Shown piece after piece: positions 1 through 5,651 of a DNA stretch of 6,394 nucleotides (position 1 is its first letter; each line of letters starts with the position of its first letter). This stretch comes from Deltaproteobacteria bacterium (GTDB taxonomy: Bacteria > Desulfobacterota > GWC2-55-46). The notes below the pieces were generated by a model. That model worked only from the letters and a program-made list of their open reading frames with translations. It was not told the DNA's origin and did not search any database. The position numbers and the translations under genes were made by a program. The DNA is taken from assembly GCA_021825035.1 (NCBI GenBank), contig JAKAIQ010000131.1:1-6394 (forward strand). Reading direction: 5' to 3'.

Positions 1-30
1 AAGGCCTTCGACAAGAAGGTCTTTTTATTT
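1..30 (+). terminator. Rho-independent terminator-like hairpin at the left edge
   Basis: On the plus strand AAGGCCTTC (1-9) pairs with GAAGGTCTT (15-23) around a five-base loop, giving nine pairs with one G-U, followed by TTTATTT (24-30). Read on the minus strand, the G-U becomes an A-C mismatch and the stem is preceded by A-rich sequence, while what follows lies outside the window. It therefore fits best as the terminator of a plus-strand gene ending left of position 1. It might also act on the DsrE-family transcript arriving from the right if T residues lie beyond the edge. Confidence 0.55.
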
Positions 31-48
31 ATCAACTTTTAAAATGGC

Positions 49-462
49 TCAAATATACAACGCGTGTTGAGCCTCTTTTACCAGATCGAGAAACGAAACA
101 AGCCCCATGCTGCAATCAACCAACTCCACAAGCTCGTCCCTTGCTATATTGAGAACCGCCATAGATGCCGTACAGGCGTATATGTTGAGCCTACCGAATC
201 TTTTGGCGGTGGCGAGCATTTCGCTTATGCTATCGATGGTGCCGCGTTTTATGTTCTTTTCAATCTCTTCCCTGAATGGTTCGTCGGCCTGAAGTTCATC
301 GGTCCTGCCTTTGACAAGGCGTTTCAGGGCGCCATAGCTGAAAAAGATATGCACCTCGCCGCCCATGGCGAGCGTAACGTTAGTTATGGATACTGCCTGA
401 TAAACCCTGTCATACGAGCCGGAATGCAAAAATATGCACAGCCTGTAATTCTTATCCGTCAT
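49..462 (-). CDS. DsrE/DsrF-family small protein (sulfur-relay-like fold)
   Basis: A 137-residue soluble protein resembling the DsrE/DsrF/TusD family of small Rossmann-like proteins, some of which carry sulfur as a persulfide on cysteine. The N-terminus (residues 7-25) has a beta strand followed by HSGSYDRVYQA, and residues 30-42 carry the AMGGEVHIFF strand typical of the family. Cys97 lies in YACTASM, the place where many members hold their reactive cysteine, and Cys117 lies in VDCSMG. There is no signal peptide or membrane segment, so it is cytoplasmic. The ATG lies one base after the stop of the hemerythrin-like gene (TGA-C-ATG), with AAGGA-type purines inside the end of that gene, so the two are probably translationally coupled. 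Sulfur transfer is only a family-based possibility; many DsrE-like proteins have no assigned role. Confidence 0.85.
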   Translation of the reverse strand: MTDKNYRLCIFLHSGSYDRVYQAVSITNVTLAMGGEVHIFFSYGALKRLVKGRTDELQADEPFREEIEKNIKRGTIDSISEMLATAKRFGRLNIYACTASMAVLNIARDELVELVDCSMGLVSFLDLVKEAQHALYI

Positions 463-463
463 G

Positions 464-952
464 TCAGTTCTTCTTCCTTATCGTCGCCGCCCAGTCGAGC
501 AGAGGCACACCGGCCTTGCGCGCCTCGGCGAACTTGTCCGCGAGCAAGTCCATGTCCTTCTGTCCGAACCGTTCGGAAAGTATGGCCAGTCCGTCACAGT
601 TGCTTACGTGGATAAGAAGGGCCATGGCGGCCTTTGTGGCGTCCTTCGATTCCTGATCGGTAAGGGTGTCCTTGCTTAAAAGCTGCGCGCAGACCTTCGC
701 AGTATCTATTACGTTGTTGTGCTCCCTTATAAGCTGATCGACATATTCGCCAAGGAATTTACGGAGGGCCGGATAAAGATACTCTTCTTCGTACCTGAAA
801 TGAGGCCCGGTAAGGACATTCAACTGCCCAAGCACTTCCCTCGCCTTTTTTACGTCTTTTTCCATCAGGGCGTTGGTGATCTCGAGAATGCCGTCACGCA
901 CCTTTCTGTGGTCTTCTCTGAATTCTTCAATAGGGTCCAACCTGTCTGTCAT
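464..952 (-). CDS. Hemerythrin-like (HHE) domain protein
   Basis: A 162-residue, mostly helical protein that fits a single hemerythrin/HHE four-helix bundle holding a di-iron or other metal site. Probable ligands are His15 (EDHRKV), His51 and Glu55 (HFRYEEE), His78 (REHNN) and His115 (LIHVSNCD). In canonical bundles the last motif is HxxxE or HxxxD. Here the fourth position after His115 is Cys119, followed by Asp120, so one ligand is shifted or changed. There is no signal peptide. The start is secure: AAAGGAG lies six bases upstream of the ATG. It heads a two-gene unit with the DsrE-family gene. Family roles include oxygen or nitric-oxide sensing, iron handling and stress protection; the actual role here is unknown. 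Confidence 0.88.
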   Translation of the reverse strand: MTDRLDPIEEFREDHRKVRDGILEITNALMEKDVKKAREVLGQLNVLTGPHFRYEEEYLYPALRKFLGEYVDQLIREHNNVIDTAKVCAQLLSKDTLTDQESKDATKAAMALLIHVSNCDGLAILSERFGQKDMDLLADKFAEARKAGVPLLDWAATIRKKN

Positions 953-958
953 ATCCGT
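953..958 (-). other. Spacer between Shine-Dalgarno and hemerythrin-like start
   Basis: The AAAGGAG at 965-959 sits six bases before the ATG, an optimal spacing. This fixes the hemerythrin-like start at 952 and argues against any longer reading into the leader. Confidence 0.6.
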
Positions 959-1004
959 CTCCTTTGATTAATTTAATAAATCGTCAAATCACATACCGAT
1001 TTCC

Positions 1005-1053
1005 CCGGACTTCCGGAAAGTCGTCGATACGGAAAAAATCTTCCGGAACCCGG
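1005..1053 (-). promoter_or_regulatory. Large stem-loop with paired CTTCCGGAA palindromes in the leader
   Basis: On the minus strand CCGGGTTCCGGAAG (1053-1040) can pair with CTTTCCGGAAGTCCGG (1020-1005) around a 19-base loop. The stem has a CCGG/CCGG part and a TTCCGGAA/TTCCGGAA part separated by a small bulge. The core TTCCGGAA is itself a perfect palindrome, present twice exactly 30 bases apart (1011-1018 and 1041-1048), so the same sequence could be a pair of protein operators instead of an RNA element. No T-run follows on the minus strand, so it is not a simple terminator. It lies between a possible promoter and the hemerythrin-like start. Confidence 0.45.
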
Positions 1054-1080
1054 ATGTAAAATTTCATTTTATATGTCTGC

Positions 1081-1109
1081 AATATAACACGGAAAAACAA
1101 ATAAAACAA
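1081..1109 (-). promoter_or_regulatory. Possible sigma70-type promoter for the hemerythrin/DsrE unit
   Basis: On the minus strand TTGTTT (1109-1104) and TATATT (1086-1081) are 17 bases apart. The -10 box matches the consensus in five of six positions and the -35 box only in TTG. Transcription would begin near 1074 and give an untranslated leader of about 120 bases holding the CTTCCGGAA stem-loop. The surrounding DNA is AT-rich, so chance matches are likely. Confidence 0.3.
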
Positions 1110-1183
1110 TCAGGCGATTTTTTGCGTGTAACAACGACCATCGTTAGCCAAGACCAGCCTTTCCGCCAATCCGTCACAGCCTC

Positions 1184-2113
1184 CTACATCCTCGATCTGA
1201 AGTAATCTATCGTCAGTTCAAGCCCTTCTTTGAGGGCGATACGCGGACTCCAGCCGAGAATGTTTTTGGCGATGGTTATATCGGGTCGCCTCTGCGCGGG
1301 ATCGTCGGGAGGAAGCGGCTTCTGAACTATGATAGAATCGCTTCCAGTCATTTCTCTGATAAGATTAGCTAGGTCGAGGACCCTGAATTCCACAGGATTG
1401 CCGAGGTTTATCGGCCCTGCGATAGAATCCATATTCATCATCCTCACGATGCCATCGACCATGTCGTCGACATAGCAGAAAGAGCGTGTCTGGCTTCCAT
1501 CCCCGTAGATCGTCATGTCGCGGCCCCGCAAGGCCTGCACGATGAAGTTGCTTACTACCCTGCCGTCATCCTCGAGCATCCTCGGGCCGAATGTATTGAA
1601 TATGCGCACCACCCTGGCATCGACCCCGTTTTGCCTCTTATAGTCGAACATGAGGGTCTCGGCGCACCTCTTGCCCTCGTCGTAACAGGCCCTCGGCCCT
1701 ATCGGATTTGCGTTGCCCCAATAGTCCTCGGTCTGCGGATGTACAAGAGGATTGCCGTAAACCTCGGAAGTTGAAGCCTGAAGTATGCGGGCCTTTACCC
1801 TCTTGGCCAGCCCAAGCATGTTGAGCGTGCCCATGATGCTGGTTTTTATCGTCTTTACCGGATTGTATTGATAGTGTATGGGAGAGGCGGGGCAGGCGAA
1901 GTTGTATATCTGATCGACTTCGAGAAGTATGGGCTCTATGACATCATGCCTTACAAGCTCAAAAAAGGGGTTGCGAAGAAGATGCTTGATATTGGTTTTT
2001 CTTCCGGTAAAAAAGTTGTCGAGGCAGATGACCTCGAAGCCGTCTTTAAGGAGCCTTTCGCACAGGTGCGACCCGATGAAGCCCGCCCCTCCGGTTACAA
2101 GAACCCGTTTCAC
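1184..2113 (-). CDS. UDP-glucuronate decarboxylase (UDP-xylose synthase type), extended SDR
   Basis: A 309-residue extended short-chain dehydrogenase/reductase. In its family it oxidises UDP-glucuronate at C4 with NAD+, decarboxylates it to a UDP-4-keto-pentose and reduces that to UDP-xylose. Visible features are the NAD-binding GGAGFIG (8-14), the acidic end of the second strand at Asp32, the UXS-type ACPASPIHYQYNP stretch (73-85), TSEVYG (115-120, with catalytic Glu117), the YxxxK pair Tyr144/Lys148, RSFCYVDD (210-217) and the arginine-rich DPAQRRPDI (271-279). The length is normal and there is no membrane anchor, so it is cytosolic. The start is a GTG chosen because MKRVLVTGGAG is the usual N-terminus; its Shine-Dalgarno is weak (AAAGGG). 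It lies 28 bases after the aminotransferase gene. Substrate assignment is strong at subfamily level. Whether free UDP-xylose or the keto intermediate is the real product is not visible. Confidence 0.9.
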   Translation of the reverse strand: MKRVLVTGGAGFIGSHLCERLLKDGFEVICLDNFFTGRKTNIKHLLRNPFFELVRHDVIEPILLEVDQIYNFACPASPIHYQYNPVKTIKTSIMGTLNMLGLAKRVKARILQASTSEVYGNPLVHPQTEDYWGNANPIGPRACYDEGKRCAETLMFDYKRQNGVDARVVRIFNTFGPRMLEDDGRVVSNFIVQALRGRDMTIYGDGSQTRSFCYVDDMVDGIVRMMNMDSIAGPINLGNPVEFRVLDLANLIREMTGSDSIIVQKPLPPDDPAQRRPDITIAKNILGWSPRIALKEGLELTIDYFRSRM

Positions 2114-2141
2114 TCGGACCAGCCCTTTCTTATCGAGATCT

Positions 2142-3266
2142 TCACTTACCGTAAAACTTGATTATGCTCGATACGACATGCCTCTGTTCGGTTGCCTTGA
2201 GCTCAGGATATATGGGAAGCGCAAGCACTTCCTTCGCAGCCCTTTCAGAAACCGGAAAATCGCCGCTCCTGTATCCGAGGTATCTGAAGCACTTCTGCAG
2301 GTGAAGAGGCATAGGGTAGTATATCTCGGTGCCTATGCCCAGGCCGGAGAGATGCTCCCTAAGTTCGTCCCTCTTCCTCACCCTTATAACGTACTGGTTA
2401 AAGACCGGGCGCTGGCCGGCTCCGACATGCGGTAGCGTAACCTCTTCGGGCTGCCCCATCTTGCCGAATAGCGTTCCGTATCTTCCCGCGTTCTCTACTC
2501 TTTTTTCCGTCCAGCCCGCAAGGCGCCTGAGCTTGACCCTCAAGGCTGCGGCCTGCAGCTCGTCAAGCCTGCTGTTTACACCTATGGCTTCATGGTAATA
2601 TCTTTTCCTGCTGCCGTGGACGCGGAGCATCCTCACGCTTTCCGCGAGGCCTTCATCATTAGTCACCACCATCCCCCCGTCGCCGAAACCGCCGAGATTC
2701 TTGGTCGGATAGAAAGAAAGGCAACCGATGTCGCCAAGAGTGCAGGCCATTGCGCCTTTGTAAGAAGCGCCGATCGACTGCGCGGCGTCCTCGACAACCT
2801 TTATCCGGAACTTGCGCGCAATGGCCCTGATCCCATCCATCTCGGCGCACTGGCCGTAAAGGTGTACGGGTATTATCGCCTTTACGTCCTTCCTGCTTTT
2901 CCTGAGACAAGCTTCTATCGAGCCCGGGTCTATATTATAGGTCATAGGGTCTATATCTACGAAAACAGGCACGGCCCCAAGCCGCGCTATCGACGAGGCT
3001 GTCGCAAAAAAGGTAAAGGGCGACGTTATTACTTTGTCTCCAGGCCCTACCCCGGCGGCCATCAGGGATAGAAGGATCGCATCCGTCCCGGATGCCACGC
3101 CTACCGCGAACCTTGCGCCACAGTACGCGGCTATCTCCGATTCGAGGGCTGATACGTTCATGCCAAGCACGTAATGTTGCGAATCGAAGACCTTCTTTGC
3201 CTCTTCCAGAACCTCTTTCCTTATTTTCCTGTACTGCCGTGCCAGATCCAATAATTGAACTTTCAA
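2142..3266 (-). CDS. DegT/DnrJ/EryC1/StrS-family PLP sugar aminotransferase
   Basis: A 374-residue fold-type I aminotransferase that, in this family, transfers an amino group to a keto group of a nucleotide-linked sugar. Numbered from the TTG start, features are the phosphate-binding ASGTDA (58-63), PVHLYGQ (133-139), the PLP ring pair Asp160 and Gln163 (EDAAQS), the Schiff-base Lys189 in FYPTKNLGGFGDGG, and NSRLDELQAA (231-240). The C-terminal YYPMPLHLQ and GDFPVSE stretches are typical of sugar aminotransferases such as WbpE. The start is uncertain: in-frame options are TTG 3305, ATG 3281 and TTG 3266. I prefer 3266 because AAGGAG lies six bases ahead and MKVQLLDLARQY is the usual family N-terminus, whereas the ATG at 3281 has no Shine-Dalgarno. 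It is paired with the UXS gene. The substrate is not determinable from sequence. Confidence 0.9.
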   Translation of the reverse strand: MKVQLLDLARQYRKIRKEVLEEAKKVFDSQHYVLGMNVSALESEIAAYCGARFAVGVASGTDAILLSLMAAGVGPGDKVITSPFTFFATASSIARLGAVPVFVDIDPMTYNIDPGSIEACLRKSRKDVKAIIPVHLYGQCAEMDGIRAIARKFRIKVVEDAAQSIGASYKGAMACTLGDIGCLSFYPTKNLGGFGDGGMVVTNDEGLAESVRMLRVHGSRKRYYHEAIGVNSRLDELQAAALRVKLRRLAGWTEKRVENAGRYGTLFGKMGQPEEVTLPHVGAGQRPVFNQYVIRVRKRDELREHLSGLGIGTEIYYPMPLHLQKCFRYLGYRSGDFPVSERAAKEVLALPIYPELKATEQRHVVSSIIKFYGK

Positions 3267-3422
3267 GACCGACTCCTTCATGTTTTTTTGGGGGATATCC
3301 GGCAAATTGTCGCATCCGGTTGTTAGCAGGCGATACGCTCTTCATGACTCATACAAAGTGCCCCGGCCCGGTGATGAGAACGAAATATGGTTTTTCAGAG
3401 TTTCAATGGAACTGTCTGCGGA
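3267..3422 (-). other. Intergenic region between nusB and the aminotransferase gene
   Basis: These 156 bases separate the riboflavin/nusB unit from the sugar pair. I looked on the minus strand for a promoter and a terminator and found neither at a useful level: the best -10-like word (CATATT) has no acceptable -35 partner, and the CCGGGCCGG block has no loop and no T-run. The two units could be cotranscribed or separated by an element I cannot recognise. Confidence 0.5.
3273..3278 (-). promoter_or_regulatory. Ribosome binding site deciding a TTG start for the aminotransferase
   Basis: AAGGAG (read on the minus strand) lies exactly six bases before TTG 3266 and inside the longer reading that begins at ATG 3281. 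No comparable purine run precedes ATG 3281 or TTG 3305; the sequence there is CCCCCAAAAAAAC. Confidence 0.6.
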
Positions 3423-3854
3423 TTATTGAGCGGCGTGCATCTTTCTCTCAGGTCTTTTAATTTCCTTCTGCACTCTGTCAAGAACCCCGTTTATGAACGC
3501 GCCCGATTCCCCTGAGCCGTAGCGCTTGGCAAGCTCCACAGCCTCATCAATCACTACCTTGAAGGGGATATCCTCTCCGTAAAGCAATTCATAAACAGCG
3601 AGCCGGAGGATATTCCTGTCTACAACGGCCATCCTGTCCATCCTCCAGTTCTCTGAGAACCCCTCTATGACAACGTCTATGTCCTTGCGCTTCTCCACGA
3701 CGCCGCTTACCAGCGATTCGCAATATCGCCTGGCCTCCGTGCCCGGTTGAAGGCCTTCCATGTACGGTTCCATATCGCCCTGATCGTTCTGTGCGATGTC
3801 GATCCTGTAAAGTATCTGAAGCGCGATAGCCCGCGCTCTGTGCCTTATGTTCAT
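3423..3854 (-). CDS. nusB: Transcription antitermination factor NusB
   Basis: A 143-residue all-helical RNA-binding protein. NusB with ribosomal protein S10 (NusE) binds boxA RNA and helps RNA polymerase resist termination, chiefly on rRNA operons. The family signature is complete: basic RHRARAIALQILY at the N-terminus (4-16), SLVSGVVEKRKDID (47-60), ENWRMDRMAVVDRNILRLAVYELLY (68-92) and the C-terminal VVIDEAVELAKRYG followed by GAFINGVLD (118-126). Length is normal. The start at ATG 3854 lies 20 bases after the ribH stop, with a GAGA-type purine stretch upstream. Position after ribH is a common bacterial arrangement, so it is probably cotranscribed with the riboflavin genes. Confidence 0.96.
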   Translation of the reverse strand: MNIRHRARAIALQILYRIDIAQNDQGDMEPYMEGLQPGTEARRYCESLVSGVVEKRKDIDVVIEGFSENWRMDRMAVVDRNILRLAVYELLYGEDIPFKVVIDEAVELAKRYGSGESGAFINGVLDRVQKEIKRPERKMHAAQ

Positions 3855-3874
3855 ACTGGATCTCTCGGTAATCC

Positions 3875-4351
3875 CTATTTTTTTCTGCCGATCGTCTTTA
3901 GGAGGTTCGCCATCTCGATTGCGGTCAGGGCCGCGTCCCTGCCCTTGTTGCCGGACTTTGTCCCGGCCCTCTCTATTGCCTGTTCGAGATTGTCGGCGGT
4001 GATGACTCCGAAGGATATGGGGCGTTCGTATTCAAGAGCGACCCTGGCTATCCCCTTGGCCGCCTCTCCGGCAACCAAGTCAAAATGAGGCGTGGCGCCT
4101 CGTATTACGCACCCCAGACATATTATGGCATCGTGGTTCCCGCCGCGTGCAAGCGTCTTGGCAACCACGGGCATCTCAAATGAACCCGGGACCTTGACGA
4201 TCTCGATATCGCTCTCTGCGGCACCGCTGCGAAGAAGAGTATCTATCGCGCCCTCCTGCAGCCTGTCGCTTATGAAATCGTTGAACCTGCTTACCACAAG
4301 CGCTATCTTAAGCCCTTTCGCGGAAAGATTACCTTCAACCGTCTTCGGCAT
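3875..4351 (-). CDS. ribH: 6,7-dimethyl-8-ribityllumazine synthase
   Basis: A 158-residue enzyme that condenses 5-amino-6-ribitylamino-uracil with 3,4-dihydroxy-2-butanone 4-phosphate to give lumazine, the penultimate riboflavin step. Members assemble into pentamers or 60-subunit capsids. Visible motifs are SRFN (21-24), VPGSFEMP (54-61), RGATPHFD with the catalytic His89, and GTKSGNKG (130-137). The substrate-binding GVITADNLEQA differs slightly from the common GVLTTDT wording. I start at ATG 4351, because GGAGG lies four bases upstream and MPKTVEGNL matches the family N-terminus. An in-frame ATG at 4366 has no ribosome binding site and would place this GGAGG inside the coding sequence. The product of RibBA upstream supplies one substrate. 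The end of the gene has an A7 run just before the stop. Confidence 0.96.
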   Translation of the reverse strand: MPKTVEGNLSAKGLKIALVVSRFNDFISDRLQEGAIDTLLRSGAAESDIEIVKVPGSFEMPVVAKTLARGGNHDAIICLGCVIRGATPHFDLVAGEAAKGIARVALEYERPISFGVITADNLEQAIERAGTKSGNKGRDAALTAIEMANLLKTIGRKK

Positions 4352-4355
4352 ACTG

Positions 4356-4360
4356 CCTCC
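4356..4360 (-). promoter_or_regulatory. Ribosome binding site deciding the ribH start
   Basis: GGAGG, read on the minus strand, is four bases before ATG 4351. The upstream in-frame ATG 4366 is preceded by AAAAAAACAGAA, which has no Shine-Dalgarno, so the shorter protein is favoured. Confidence 0.6.
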
Positions 4361-4399
4361 AGTCATTTCTGTTTTTTTGAAGCGCAGCCGTGCGACGCC

Positions 4400-5638
4400 T
4401 TATTTCGCACCGCCCTTTTCATTATCGAAATCGTCGAGATTGCTTATGATGTGGCCCATCTTTTCCTTCTTCACCTTCAAATATTTGACGTTTCTGCTAT
4501 GCGGGGCCGACTCTATAGGAACCCGTCCTATAATCTCGAGGCCGTAGCCTTCAAGGCCAACGATCTTTTTTGGGTTATTGGTAATTATCCTCATCTTCCT
4601 GACGCCGAGGTCAAGAAGTATCTGAGCCCCGATGCCATAATCCCTCAAGTCCGCCTGAAAGCCGAGCTTTTCGTTGGCCTCCACGGTATCGAGCCCCTGG
4701 TCCTGGAGCGCATAGGCCTTGAGTTTGTTGGCAAGCCCTATCCCCCTTCCTTCCTGGTGCATGTAAAGAAGAACGCCTTTGCCGGCCTTCTCTATGATCT
4801 TCATGGCGCCCTTGAGCTGATCCCCGCAGTCACACCTCTCGGAGCCAAGGACATCGCCCGTTAGACATTCGGAATGCACCCTTACAAGCACCGGCTCATC
4901 AGGCCTTATCTCGCCCTTCACAAGGGCAAGATGCTCATGCGTGTCGATGTCGTTCGTGTAAGCTATCGCCCTGAACTCGCCGCCGTATTTCGTGGGGAGT
5001 TCGGCCTCGGCCACCCTTTTTACAAGGCGGTCTTTCTTGAGCCTGTATTCTATTATATCGGCTATCGTGACTATAAAGAGGCCATGCTCTTTTGAAAAGA
5101 GTTCAAGGTCTCTCATCCTCGCCATCGAGCCGTCTTCTTTCATGATTTCGCATATGACGCCGGCCGGTTTGAAACCGGCAAGCCTCGCCAGGTCCACCGA
5201 GCCTTCCGTCTGTCCAGTGCGGACAAGCACCCCGCCGTTACGCGCGCGCAGCGGGAATATATGGCCCGGCCTGGCCAGGTCTTCAGGTCTTGCGCCGTCC
5301 TTAACGGCGGCGTGTATGGTAGCTGCCCTGTCAGTGGCGGAGATGCCGGTCGTAACGCCATTTCTGGCATCTACCGATACCGTAAAAGCGGTCCGAAAAA
5401 GAGAGCTGTTCTCCTCGACCATTGGCTTGAGATCGAGTTCGTCCGCAGCGGCCTCCGTAAGGGCAAGGCATACAAGCCCCCTTCCATAAGTCGCCATGAA
5501 GTTGATGGCCTGCGGAGTCACTTTTTCCGCGGCCATGCAAAGATCGCCTTCGTTCTCCCTGTCTTCGTCATCGACGAGTACAACCATCTCTCCATGGCGA
5601 ATCCTTTCAAGAGCCCCTTCAACCCTTTTTATGGACAT
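4400..5638 (-). CDS. ribBA: Bifunctional DHBP synthase / GTP cyclohydrolase II
   Basis: A 412-residue fusion opening both arms of riboflavin synthesis. The N-terminal domain (about 1-203) converts ribulose-5-phosphate to 3,4-dihydroxy-2-butanone 4-phosphate and formate. It shows DDEDRENEGD (23-32, metal ligand Glu28), GVTTGISATDRAAT (94-107) and RPGH (123-126). The C-terminal domain (about 207-400) opens GTP. It shows the zinc cysteines 258, 269 and 271 in HSECLTGDVLGSERCDC, then QEGRGIGL (295-302), Tyr309, Arg332 and TNNPKK (353-358). Both active sites look intact except that the HTE motif reads QTE (Gln143), replacing the metal-binding His153 of E. coli RibB. I recall the same QTEGSVDLARLAG wording in deltaproteobacterial RibBA. 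ACGAGG lies five bases before ATG 5638, which is 13 bases after ribE. Confidence 0.97.
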   Translation of the reverse strand: MSIKRVEGALERIRHGEMVVLVDDEDRENEGDLCMAAEKVTPQAINFMATYGRGLVCLALTEAAADELDLKPMVEENSSLFRTAFTVSVDARNGVTTGISATDRAATIHAAVKDGARPEDLARPGHIFPLRARNGGVLVRTGQTEGSVDLARLAGFKPAGVICEIMKEDGSMARMRDLELFSKEHGLFIVTIADIIEYRLKKDRLVKRVAEAELPTKYGGEFRAIAYTNDIDTHEHLALVKGEIRPDEPVLVRVHSECLTGDVLGSERCDCGDQLKGAMKIIEKAGKGVLLYMHQEGRGIGLANKLKAYALQDQGLDTVEANEKLGFQADLRDYGIGAQILLDLGVRKMRIITNNPKKIVGLEGYGLEIIGRVPIESAPHSRNVKYLKVKKEKMGHIISNLDDFDNEKGGAK

Positions 5639-5651
5639 GTCAACCTCGTTA

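Larger units (their letters stand above)
953..1183 (-). other. 231-base intergenic leader between the UXS gene and the hemerythrin-like gene
   Basis: This is the longest gap between genes in the window and the likeliest transcription boundary. It holds the weak promoter candidate (1081-1109), the stem-loop (1005-1053), the Shine-Dalgarno (959-965) and two tiny reading frames of unknown reality (1064-1141 and 984-1067). Downstream of the UXS stop I find only a weak five-pair hairpin, AACGA-TGG-TCGTT, with no T-run, so no convincing terminator. Confidence 0.6.

Noticed and set aside
64..615. Long plus-strand open frame opposite the hemerythrin and DsrE genes
   Set aside because: It is antisense to two well-supported genes and its translation is rich in Arg, Pro and Ser with no recognisable motif, typical of a shadow frame. 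The same applies to the plus-strand frames opposite ribBA, ribH and the sugar genes.
1130..1145. Small hairpin AACGA-TGG-TCGTT after the UXS gene as a terminator
   Set aside because: Only five pairs, a three-base loop and no T-run directly after it; too weak to call a terminator.
3341..3352. ATGACTCAT near-palindrome as a regulatory site
   Set aside because: A single short imperfect palindrome with no repeat, promoter or known bacterial regulator match nearby; expected by chance.
3361..3371. CCCCGGCCCGG block between nusB and the aminotransferase as a terminator stem
   Set aside because: The two CCGG halves are separated by one base, so no hairpin loop can form, and there is no T-run.
3281..3422. 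Promoter for the aminotransferase/UXS pair
   Set aside because: The best -10-like word, CATATT, matches four of six and lacks a credible -35 at 16-18 bases; not enough to annotate.
4352..4366. Longer RibH starting at ATG 4366
   Set aside because: No ribosome binding site ahead of it, and it would place the GGAGG of the better start inside the coding sequence.
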